The position numbers were made by a program, and so were the translations under genes. From contig CAKKNE010000002.1 in NCBI GenBank assembly GCA_918797485.1, positions 1,392,501 through 1,456,500 of the forward strand: a stretch of 64,000 nt of DNA. The letters run 5' to 3'. Positions 56,728 through 64,000 of the stretch are shown here, piece by piece. This DNA comes from Pelagomonas calceolata. Lineage: Eukaryota; Sar; Pelagophyceae; Pelagomonadales; Pelagomonadaceae. The first letter of the stretch is position 1, and each line of letters begins with the position of its first letter. Below the pieces are notes generated by a model that was given only the letters and a program-made list of their open reading frames with translations, was not told where the DNA came from and did not search any database.

Positions 56728-56871
56728 AGCCGCTAGCAAGCCTCGCGTTTTGGCTCGGCTGTGTTGCGAAACGACAGCCTTGCGTCGCTTGCCGGCGCGT
56801 GATTCGTGACGTCCGGCTCCGCCGCTATCGCGCTGCCACGCGCAAGCGCATCGATCAGGCACAAGGAAGCC

Positions 56872-58331
56872 ATGCTAGGCTGGCTCCTGCTGTTGGCGGC
56901 AGCAGCCGACGCGCGCCCCAAGCCAAACACGAAGCCCGACACCTTATTTAAGGGACCGGGAGTCACGATTCTAGATCGGCAGGGCGTCCAAGCCATCCGA
57001 AACGATAAAAGTGGTGCAACTGGATGGGTCGTCGCATTCTACGCGCCCTGGTGCGGCCACTGCCGCCACTACGCGCCCGAATTTAAAAAGTTCGGCGCGG
57101 CCTTGCAGGGACACCCGAACATCAAGGCGGGCGCCGTGTCGTGCACGGCCGAGCGCAAGGCCTGCGACGAGAACGCCGTCAAGGGCTACCCCACCGTCAA
57201 GAGCTTCGGGGTGCTGGGCCACGATATTGTACTGAAAAGGCACCAGTCGAAGGACCTGCTGGAGCTCGTGCGCTCGAAACAGACGGACGCCGCGTTCGCG
57301 GGCCTCGTGAAACCGAGGTGGAGTGAAGAACCCCCCAAGGTGATCTCGGCACCGACGCCCCAGTCGCCCTACGACAAGATCATGGCCACGGCTTTACCTC
57401 CCCCAAAGCTCCGCGCGGCGCCATCAACTATCGACGCGGCGGCGTCGCTGCGGTTCCTGCTGGAGAACGTGTTCGTCGGTGATCGAACGCTCACGGAGGA
57501 GAAGAGCGTCGCGCTGCGGGGTGTGTTAGCCGCCGTGGCGCGAGCGTCGCCCGAGATTACCGTGGCAAGCGCCATATCAATATGTCTGCAGCAGCAGCCG
57601 AGCCCGACTTCTACAGATTGGGCGTCTTGGCTGGAGGAAGACGGCGTCGTAACGTGCCACGATCAAACGACGCGCGTCCAGCGCAAGCGCTGGACCAGTA
57701 GGTGCGACCCCGAGGGGAAAGGAACAGACGGGACGGCGTACACGTGCGGGTTGTGGGGCCTCTTCCATGGATTGGTGCAATCACTAAATGCGCGCGACGG
57801 TCTGAGTGCGGTCCGGGCGTCCATGCACTTCTTCGGCTGCGAGGAATGCAGAGACCACTTCCTCGAGATGTACGATTCTTGTAGATACGGCCGCTGCGAC
57901 GCCGACGCGGACGCGTCATTGTGGCTCTGGCGGGCGCACAACGTCGTGAACGCGCGCACGCACGGCCACGTTGAGGATGGCTATATTACGGCCAACACGC
58001 CGGACAACGCGGCGGCGTTTTGGGCCTTCCCGTCCGTGGAGCAGTGCGCCGACTGCCGCGACGGCAAGAAATGGGATTTGGACGGCGTGCGCGCTTTTTT
58101 AAAGCGCGAGTACGGCAATGGTTCGTCGTCGGCGTCCGGCGTCTCTGCGCGCGGACGCGCCCTCATAATGTTTCTCGCAGGCCGGCGCCGCTCGCCGCGG
58201 CGCCGCCGCCCGGCTCCTCGCGCCTACACGGCCTTCTGATCGTTTGTCTGGTTGGTGGCTGCGTGATTTGTCTCTGTCTGCTCCGGCGGCGGCCTTTGAC
58301 GCGCCGCAGCAGGTACAGGTTGCCCCACTAG
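56872..58331 (+). CDS. Quiescin-type sulfhydryl oxidase (QSOX), one intron
   Basis: Exons 56872-58127 and 58181-58331 give 468 aa. Signal peptide MLGWLLLLAAAADARP; thioredoxin domain with WCGHCRHYAPEF (CGHC redox site, ~60); Erv/ALR domain with the helical WGLFHGLVQSL, FFGCEECRDHF (CxxC next to FAD) and AHNVVNARTHG, and a later CADC pair. QSOX oxidises thiols of secreted proteins and passes electrons to O2. Splicing the last intron appends LHGLLIVCLVGGCVICLCLL, a C-terminal membrane anchor followed by basic residues, as in full-length QSOX. Without splicing the protein ends at 58239 with an Arg/Pro tail. Confidence 0.88.
58128..58180 (+). other. Intron before QSOX membrane anchor, possible old introner
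   Basis: 53-nt GT-AG intron; donor octamer GTCGGCGT and exon GCCGGCGC agree at 6 of 8. Donors at 58125 and 58134 also keep frame. Confidence 0.6.
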
Positions 58332-58394
58332 TGTGTAAGTTGTTGACGTTGTGTCCTTGTGTTGTTGACAGGGTACATCTTACACGAAGGGGGT

Positions 58395-58697
58395 TCAGGC
58401 GCAGCAGCTGGATTTGCAGAGCCCTTTCAGCCGCGGCCAGCGCTCCCGGGCCCTGGCGCGCGCGCGGGGGCTCTTGGGTTCGCCGTTCTGCGCGTGGAAG
58501 GTGTCGCCGGAGTCCTCGGGCGTCTTGTAGTTCGACCAGTATTCGCGGTCGTAGAAGATGCTAGAACGGTCGCGGGGCGGCGCCGTCGGGAAGAGGTCGG
58601 CGAGGAGGTCTTCCTCCGCGGGCGCCGGCGCTTTCGTTTGCTCTTTGGTGGCTTTGGGGGAGTCTGGCGGCGTCATCTCGAGTTCGCTCGTCTCCAT
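58395..58697 (-). CDS. Small acidic hypothetical protein, 100 aa
   Basis: Unrecognised. Starts METSELEMTPPDSPKATKEQ, contains EEDLLADLFPTAPPRDRSSI and REYWSNYKTPEDSGDTFHAQ, and ends with a basic stretch and CKSSCCA. Three Cys near the C-terminus could be lipidated (inference). Possible Ser/Thr-Pro phosphorylation sites occur in the first 20 residues. Confidence 0.5.
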   Translation of the reverse strand: METSELEMTPPDSPKATKEQTKAPAPAEEDLLADLFPTAPPRDRSSIFYDREYWSNYKTPEDSGDTFHAQNGEPKSPRARARARERWPRLKGLCKSSCCA

Positions 58698-58934
58698 GTG
58701 CGCGCTCCTGAGGGTGGCGCGAGCTCGTAGCGCTCGCTACGTCCTCGGGACCGGCAATTGCAGGCCACCAGCCTCAGAGCCTTATTCCTTGTTAAGCGTC
58801 AGTTTCCGGGTCGGGAGTTGCGTCGGGCTCGAGCCCGGGTTGGAATCAGACCGTCGCTCCCTCCCGGAGGTCGCTTGCGCCGCGAGTCGAGAGCAAGTCA
58901 GTCCCAAAAGTGAATATTACCGAGCTAGCGGCAT

Positions 58935-58946
58935 GTAAGACACTAG
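58935..58946 (+). promoter_or_regulatory. GTAAGACACTAG intergenic motif (exact core)
   Basis: Context GAGCTAGCGGCAT, core, GAAGC. It lies 18 bp outside the left end of the Mutator-like element, which may have separated it from the gene now starting at 62917. Confidence 0.6.
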
Positions 58947-58963
58947 GAAGCCAAGCCTTTGAG

Positions 58964-59030
58964 GGTACGGGCTGACTAGGGAAATTGGTGGGCTGACCAG
59001 GGAAATTGGAGCGAGGGGCTGGAAATTGGG
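58964..59030 (+). repeat. MULE left terminal inverted repeat
   Basis: Pairs with 62638-62704 with a few mismatches; ends 13 bp before the first transposase-gene ATG, so it probably carries its promoter. Confidence 0.9.
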
Positions 59031-59043
59031 GCTGACGCTGTCC

Positions 59044-60486
59044 ATGGACTTTTTTCGATATATATTTAGGACTCCGGAGCCTGCGCGGCAGCCCCAAATC
59101 CTGAAGGAGACGTCGCCACTGGCAGGCAGGTCCAAGGCAGAGCAGCGGGACCACCTCGACCGGATTTGCGAAGCGCGCCACGGGGAAATCAACAGCGACG
59201 AAGAAGACGAACCGCACTGGTCGGTACCACCTGGAGCTAAAGAAGTGCTGCCCGCGTTCGAGCTCGACCCGCCGTCGAAGCGATCGAAGCGCGCTGGCAC
59301 AAACTACGATTCTACAGACCACGTACCAGAAAGGACATGGATCAAGGTGAAGGGTGCCGCCATCAATGACCCGCCCGTCGCTGCGGCTCTCGATGAGCTG
59401 TTCGGCGAGGACGGCGCAGGCCACACTCCGTTGGGAAAAAAACCTAAGCCGAACCCGAAAAGAGGTATTAAGAAATACGAGTGGCGCTTCTGCAAGTTTG
59501 CCAAACTGGGCTGCCCGAAAGCGTGTCGCATCTCATTCATGGAGAACGGCGACGCCATCATCAAACCCAACAGGTGGGGCCACGAGCATCCGGAGGGCGA
59601 TGCTCGTGAAGAGCTAGCTAATCGAAAGGGCCTGCCACCGACAGCTAAACTTGCACTGAAGCCCTTCGTCGACGCAGGCCACTACAAGATGGTGGATTGC
59701 ATCGATACCTTGAAAAAAGGTGGGCATTTGGGCCCAAACGGGGCATACTACAACGAGAAGACCCAAAGGAAATTCAAAAAGATGATCAAAAACTACTTGA
59801 CGTACGCCATCGAGAAGAAACACGGCAAAGGTGGGAGGTGGTCGTCGGAGTACGGTGATTTTTTGAAGGACGTGGAGGACGACTCCAAAACTGACGAGGA
59901 GGTGGAGGCCATGGTGGCCAACAAGGACTGGGACACACCATTTACTTTTGATGCCAATATATCAGGAGCTCAGAGCAAAAACTTTTTTTGTAGTGCTAAC
60001 ATCCGCTCTCTTAGCAGAGCTATGCAACAGGCTTTGACTGGGACACCCCAGGCGTGTGGTGATGGGACAGGCCGCATCAATTTAGAAGGAAGGTCGCTTG
60101 TATTCATCGGGACCGTCGACCGTGGGCAATCCTTCCATCACATAGCAGCTTTCCTATTATCAAAGGGCGAGACGAAGGAGGAGATTCTGCGTGGCCTCAG
60201 AGCCATCTCCAAGAAGATTGATGCTGTTCACAGGGCGATGCTTCGCCTACCAGCCGGCGAGGCTCTCTACAACGCCAGCGAGCTCGGCGCAGGCTACACA
60301 TGGGCTCCGAAGACCGTGATGAACGACAACTCGGACGCGTTTTTTAGCGCCTGGACCGAGATCATTTTCGAAAGATTGAGGGAGGAGATCGTGCAGCTCA
60401 AGGCCGAGAACGCCGAACTCAGAGGCGAGCAGATGGACACCGACGAAGATGAGGAGGCCGAGGACTCGATGGAGGACGTCGCTTAG
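59044..60486 (+). CDS. MULE transposase, N-terminal part (zinc finger and DDE Asp residues)
   Basis: 480 aa. Residues ~140-190 hold a GCM/WRKY/FLYWCH-like finger: YEWRFCKFAKLGCPKACRIS with two Cys, then WGHEHPEGD with two His. After a helical linker comes the start of the MULE catalytic fold: ACGDGTGRINLEGRSLVFIG (first catalytic Asp in GDGT) and KTVMNDNSDAFFSAW (second Asp region). The protein then ends with a coiled coil (FERLREEIVQLKAENAEL) and acidic tail. The third catalytic acid and the SWIM finger are not here; they are in the convergent gene at 61546-62637. The ATG at 59044 lies just inside the terminal repeat. Confidence 0.88.
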   Translation: MDFFRYIFRTPEPARQPQILKETSPLAGRSKAEQRDHLDRICEARHGEINSDEEDEPHWSVPPGAKEVLPAFELDPPSKRSKRAGTNYDSTDHVPERTWIKVKGAAINDPPVAAALDELFGEDGAGHTPLGKKPKPNPKRGIKKYEWRFCKFAKLGCPKACRISFMENGDAIIKPNRWGHEHPEGDAREELANRKGLPPTAKLALKPFVDAGHYKMVDCIDTLKKGGHLGPNGAYYNEKTQRKFKKMIKNYLTYAIEKKHGKGGRWSSEYGDFLKDVEDDSKTDEEVEAMVANKDWDTPFTFDANISGAQSKNFFCSANIRSLSRAMQQALTGTPQACGDGTGRINLEGRSLVFIGTVDRGQSFHHIAAFLLSKGETKEEILRGLRAISKKIDAVHRAMLRLPAGEALYNASELGAGYTWAPKTVMNDNSDAFFSAWTEIIFERLREEIVQLKAENAELRGEQMDTDEDEEAEDSMEDVA

Positions 60487-61545
60487 TAGATACATCCCGC
60501 TTCCCCGGGGGTTCCTACACGTCGGGGCCCCGCGTTAAGGAAGCTTTCATACCAAAACATAATTACACAAGGCCGGCGGCGCTGAGCTGCGGGTCACCTA
60601 GGACGTTCATTCAACGCCGAACCGATGACGTTCATGATGCCCGCGTCATCTATCAGACATGGAGAGACCACTGCGTCGACCTCCAGGTCGTCGACGCGAG
60701 GGAACTCGACTTGGCGCTCGTGCAATTGCTTGTGCGCGGCGGCCATCACCCGGCAACACCGCTCCGCAGCTCTTCTTCGCTAAAGGCTCGGCTGCTCGCG
60801 TTCTGGGGTTGGTGCGCTGTCAAATGGCACCGGGGCTCAACCCGCGATGCCGTCGCCGCGTCGTACTCGGCGCCCCATCTCAGGGAGTGGCAGTGGGCTG
60901 CCCACGCCGCGCGGTGGTGCGCGGCATCGCACCGGCGCTTCCGGCGCGTCCTTAAAGGACTCATGGGGCCCCCGGCGGCGCGTGGGCAGCCGGCGCGCAG
61001 CTAGGACAGCCTGGGAGATTAAGCGTGGCGATGAATTAGCCGGGCGGGTATTACGCGTCAAAATTCGGTTTTAAGGCCCCGCTAGCCGCCCTAAGCTGCG
61101 CGTCGGCTGCCCCACGCCACTGGCCTGGCCCAGAGGGCCGGATCGGCAGCCTGACGGGCCGTCTGGGCTGCCTGGGGCCAAAATCATGCCATCGTCCCAT
61201 CGCGCTCTCCCAGCGCTCCATCCGGATTCCACCGCTCCATCCGGACGCCGGTCGTTCCATCGTGCCACCGGTCCAGGAAGGACTGATGCATCGCTCGGAG
61301 GGGCCCGAGCGAAGCCTGGACGGGCCCGCCCGATCCAACCTGGTTTGTGCCAGGCACAGACCAGGCACCTGGGCGGGCCCGCCCAGGTGCCTGGGCGGGC
61401 CGGACCGGGGCCTAGAGGGAGCGCTCCGGAGCACCCGAGATGTCTAGTTTACGCGCTATAGGGATGTCTAGGGCCCCTGCGCCAGGGTTCAGGTTCAGTT
61501 CAGGTTCAGTTCAGGTTCAGTTCAGGTTCAGGTTCAGCCCCAGAA
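60487..61545. other. Non-coding centre of the MULE
   Basis: 1.06 kb between the two convergent transposase genes. GC-rich with many short inverted repeats built on GGGCGGGCC, and a tandem repeat near its right end. ORFs here look like shadows. It should contain the 3' ends of both transcripts. Confidence 0.6.
61485..61537 (+). repeat. 11-bp tandem repeat (TTCAGGTTCAG)
   Basis: About five copies of TTCAGGTTCAG in a row, with the last one partly shortened, inside the non-coding centre of the MULE. Confidence 0.8.
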
Positions 61546-62637
61546 TCAACCAAAGGGGTGGGGAGGGGGGGCTGTAGCAGCTGGGGCCTTCGGAGGAATG
61601 CTGAAGCGCGGCTGATCAAAGGTGAGGGCCCCACCTTTCCTAGCCTTCCTCCGGCCCCCACGCTTCGTCTCTTCTCCGATGACCTTAATATCTTTTTCTT
61701 CTGGTATTTGGATCCTTCCGTGCTTCACATCCCAGGCCAGGCTGCAATCGCAAGTTTCCTTCATCTGGTAATCAATGCACGTGCAAGCGCACGAGGTCGC
61801 AGCACCGGTGCGGACAATGGAATAGAGCATACACGCACCCTTAGAGGATTTGTGAAAATCATCTAAGGATGTGATGCGGTCCATGTCTCCTGTGTATAGG
61901 AGCTCCTTATTCTGAAGGATCGGTTTGGCATGCTCCTCGATCGTGCTGCGTTCTCCACCATGCTTGGAGGCAATTGCCTTGTAGCTCTCTTTTGAGAGGA
62001 GGAAAACACACGTTGCCTTCTCCGGCGGGTGAAAGGGCGAATATGTGATTTCCAGCTCCCTCGTGGCTGTCACGTCGAATATGAACGTGTCTCGAAGTAA
62101 CTGCTGTACGCTGCGCCATTGATCCTCTTTGATGTGCTCTGCTTTAGTGAGGAACAATTGGTTTGTGAAGGGATGTTTCCTCATCCACTCCATGTGCTCC
62201 CGGTACCAAGCACGGAGCGAGAGACGGTTCCAGTCAGTGGCCTCGTCTTTGTAGGTGCGATTCCCTCTTTCATCACCATTGTTCTGGTCGGGTAGCCCTG
62301 GTTCCTGGTCCGCCGTCGTCCAATTGACGGCCCGTCCGTGCAGGTACTCCTGGGAGAACCTTTTCATGACCTTCGGTTCGCGCCGCGTCCACTCGAACTC
62401 GAACAGCTGGAACACCCTGGCCTTCCACGGCCGGAGAGTGATGCCGAGCTTCGAGATGTCATAGAGCTCTTTCTTGAACTCCTTGCGGCTCTCGTCGCTC
62501 GTGAAAAGGCTTCTATATCCTCTCTTGCCACCCTTGTCCATGAGATGCTGTACATGTACTGAACAGGTGCCGAGCAGCCACTCTACCGTGCCAGTAGGCT
62601 CCGGCGCAGTTGGGGGCTTCTTCTTGCCTCGTGCCAT
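61546..62637 (-). CDS. MULE transposase, C-terminal part (catalytic Glu region and SWIM finger)
   Basis: 363 aa. PDQNNGDERGNRTYKDEATD matches the MULE signature around the third catalytic acid (usually NNxxE..NxxxK). SWIM zinc-finger pattern SCACTCIDYQMKETCDCSLA follows at ~290. The end is Lys/Arg/Pro-rich. It lacks the finger and first two Asp residues, which are encoded by 59044-60486 on the other strand. Either the two proteins assemble into one active enzyme or one supplies DNA binding (inference). Its ATG lies right at the inner edge of the right terminal repeat. Confidence 0.85.
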   Translation of the reverse strand: MARGKKKPPTAPEPTGTVEWLLGTCSVHVQHLMDKGGKRGYRSLFTSDESRKEFKKELYDISKLGITLRPWKARVFQLFEFEWTRREPKVMKRFSQEYLHGRAVNWTTADQEPGLPDQNNGDERGNRTYKDEATDWNRLSLRAWYREHMEWMRKHPFTNQLFLTKAEHIKEDQWRSVQQLLRDTFIFDVTATRELEITYSPFHPPEKATCVFLLSKESYKAIASKHGGERSTIEEHAKPILQNKELLYTGDMDRITSLDDFHKSSKGACMLYSIVRTGAATSCACTCIDYQMKETCDCSLAWDVKHGRIQIPEEKDIKVIGEETKRGGRRKARKGGALTFDQPRFSIPPKAPAATAPPPHPFG

Positions 62638-62704
62638 CCCAATTTCCAGCCCCTCGCTCCAATTTCCCTGGTCAGCCCCGCAATTTCCCAGGTCAGCCCG
62701 TACC
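62638..62704 (-). repeat. MULE right terminal inverted repeat
   Basis: Inverted partner of 58964-59030; followed directly by the 9-bp duplication GCCTTTGAG. Confidence 0.9.
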
Positions 62705-62916
62705 GCCTTTGAGGCTGGCTAACTCCTCGACACGCAGTGCATAGCTGCACAGCATTCGCGTGGGACGCGAGACTTACTCACAGATCAGGCTGCAAGCCGC
62801 CGAGCGAGGTCTAGGGACCCTGCTGCCGAGGCAAGCTGCACTGCTCTCCCTAGCACTTTTGGCCTGCACTCCACTCCACGCCGTCGACGCGAAATTACGA
62901 AATACCTCGTGTACAA

Positions 62917-63294
62917 ATGCGCTGGTGCCTCGCCGCAGTCCTAGCGGTCGCGCCATGCACGACGGCGCTGGCCGCGCGCCGCAAGAAGCCGCACCGGCCG
63001 CCGCGCCTCGCGCGCGGCGCGATCACGGAACGGACGACGTTCGCTGCGACGCTCGTCGAGCGGAGCGACCTCCGGCGCCGCTCCCACGCGCCGCCCGAGC
63101 GGGCCATTTGTCTCGCGGACGTGACGACAAACGGCGCCGTCGTCGCGGACCACTGCTGGCTGAGAGGTGCGGACGCTCGGTGTTTTGATCGAGTCCAGCT
63201 CGACACCCCTACCACCTTCGACGCCGAGGTCGAGACCTACCGCCGGCGGGGCCGGAGGGACTACCGCCTCGCGCGCGTCGACGCCGTAAGCTAG
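62917..63294 (+). CDS. Small secreted hypothetical protein, 125 aa
   Basis: Unrecognised. Signal peptide MRWCLAAVLAVAPCTTALA followed by a basic stretch (ARRKKPHRPPRLARG). The remainder (TFAATLVERSDLRRRSHAPP, AICLADVTTNGAVVADHCWL and CFDRVQLDTPTTFDAEVETY) has three Cys and looks like a small beta domain. It was probably the original downstream neighbour of the motif at 58935 before the MULE inserted between them. Confidence 0.65.
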   Translation: MRWCLAAVLAVAPCTTALAARRKKPHRPPRLARGAITERTTFAATLVERSDLRRRSHAPPERAICLADVTTNGAVVADHCWLRGADARCFDRVQLDTPTTFDAEVETYRRRGRRDYRLARVDAVS

Positions 63295-63406
63295 CTGTTT
63301 CTATCTTGTACTCATCCCGATTCAATTTGGTTGAAGCCGCGCCGCCGAGCAGCCGGCCGCCGCGTCGACGGCGTGCCCCCCACAATTAGTCAACACTCCC
63401 GAATAC

Positions 63407-63814
63407 TTACGCCTCCTCCGCGCGCAGCCGCGCGTTCGCGTTCGTCACCTTGATGTTCAGCTGCTCGGCGCGCTCGACGATGGCCTTGCGCTTCTGCGAC
63501 GAGACGGAGTGCGCGATCTCCGCCGCGTAGGTCCGGTTGTGCATCATGAGGAGCTCCAACTCGGACACGTTGTTGACGACGAACTTGTAGAAGCCCGACG
63601 GGAGGCGGTGCCGCGTCTTCTTGTCCGAACCATAACCGATCTTCGGCATGGGGATCGTGCCCTTGAAGCGCCTCCGGACGCGCGAGTCGATACCGTGGAT
63701 CTTCCGCCAGCTCGAGTTCCGGATCTTCATGAACCGGTTGCTGAAGTGGCGCGCGAACTTCTTCGTGCGCTTCTTGACGATCGTCGGCTTGTCGAGCGCC
63801 GCGACCTTCACCAT
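63407..63814 (-). CDS. RPL32: Ribosomal protein eL32
   Basis: 135 aa, full length. Component of the cytosolic 60S subunit. [60 protein letters not shown] and the C-terminal [20 protein letters not shown] are the conserved eL32 blocks. Single exon, lysine- and arginine-rich. CCTATAAACG lies about 20 bp upstream of the ATG and may be a TATA-like element. It converges with the small secreted-protein gene. Confidence 0.97.
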   Translation of the reverse strand: MVKVAALDKPTIVKKRTKKFARHFSNRFMKIRNSSWRKIHGIDSRVRRRFKGTIPMPKIGYGSDKKTRHRLPSGFYKFVVNNVSELELLMMHNRTYAAEIAHSVSSQKRKAIVERAEQLNIKVTNANARLRAEEA

Positions 63815-64000
63815 CTTGGCGTCGCGTTTATAGGCCTTCGCCTACGGATTGAAACGGGTGAGTTGGGGAGGGGTTGGCGCGTCGTTGGCGTGCCTCTCGA
63901 CGTGTGTGGGCGCGGCGCGACGTCTCTGGCTGCAGCCGGCGCCTCGCGCGCGCCCCGCGCAAGCGATGCAGCAGCACTTTGCAGGGTGGCCGTATGTCGC
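63815..64000. other. Upstream region of eL32, no other feature seen
   Basis: 186 bp to the window edge; only the TATA-like CCTATAAA at ~63824-63831 (minus-strand reading) is notable. GTTGGCGTGCC-type GC-rich sequence follows. Confidence 0.4.

Larger units (their letters stand above)
58964..62704. mobile_element. Complete Mutator-like DNA transposon (MULE)
   Basis: 3,741 bp, flanked by a perfect 9-bp target duplication GCCTTTGAG (58955-58963 and 62705-62713), the typical length for MULEs. Terminal inverted repeats of ~67 bp start GGTACGGGCTGAC; each holds two copies of GGCTGACCAGGGAAATTG-like sequence. Two convergent genes start just inside the repeats (59044 plus, 62637 minus) and together supply the parts of one MULE transposase. 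The middle 1.06 kb is non-coding with a short tandem repeat. Near-identical repeats, intact frames and the perfect duplication indicate a recent insertion. Confidence 0.93.

Noticed and set aside
61485-61537. Telomere-like or CRISPR-like array
   Set aside because: The 11-bp TTCAGGTTCAG units are head-to-tail without spacers and are not a telomere repeat of known algae; a simple tandem repeat inside the MULE.
1-64000. tRNA, rRNA or other structured RNA genes
   Set aside because: I looked in the intergenic gaps but saw no cloverleaf-like or conserved rRNA sequence that I could support by eye.

Overview
The window is GC-rich eukaryotic nuclear DNA with compact, mostly intron-poor genes on both strands, about 300 bp apart. 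The gene set points to a photosynthetic, flagellated stramenopile: a signal-peptide-led plastid-type protein, glutamine synthetase III, a ZMYND10-like dynein-assembly factor, an ABP-34-type actin bundler, cGMP-dependent kinase, SEC63 and QSOX. Many introns are short transposon-like 'introners' with terminal inverted repeats CTGTGTGGAAATCAA / TTGATTTCCACACAG and 8-bp target duplications. Introners of this kind are known from the pelagophyte Aureococcus, so a pelagophyte is my best guess (inference).

Layout. 1-21 kb: coiled-coil DPF-repeat protein (cut by the left edge), Sel1/U-box protein, aminopeptidase P, a glycosyltransferase, a prolyl-hydroxylase-like oxygenase, a myosin, a GT25-type glycosyltransferase, a Tudor/Myb protein and a WD40 protein. 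21.3-24.5 kb: an odd 3.1-kb segment between two identical 50-bp direct repeats, with a decayed element and unrecognised ORFs. 24.6-49.5 kb: ZMYND10-like gene, PKG, unknown protein, small basic protein, cyclin-like protein, MTO1/GidA, actin bundler, ankyrin-MYND protein, plastid-type protein, SEC63, secreted protein, SDR, a MoeA-Mog-GFA fusion and an ABCF ATPase. 49.8-55.8 kb: an introner hotspot, with an AGC kinase-ankyrin gene (four introners) and GSIII (four introners) in divergent orientation. 55.8-64 kb: HSF-type factor, QSOX, a small acidic protein, a complete 3.74-kb Mutator-like element whose transposase is split over two convergent genes, a small secreted protein and ribosomal protein eL32.

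Two signals tie the region together. First, for the introner-type introns the reading frame is restored exactly if the donor (GT or GC) is the first two bases of the left target duplication and the acceptor is the CAG at the element's end; this rule gives intact proteins for GSIII (714 aa) and the kinase-ankyrin gene (692 aa). Second, a palindromic motif, TTGCTAG..(about 13)..CTAGCAA around GTAAGACACTAG, occurs only in intergenic DNA 5' of genes (six exact cores, several variants) and looks like a promoter element. All gene calls come from reading the sequence; no database search was possible.
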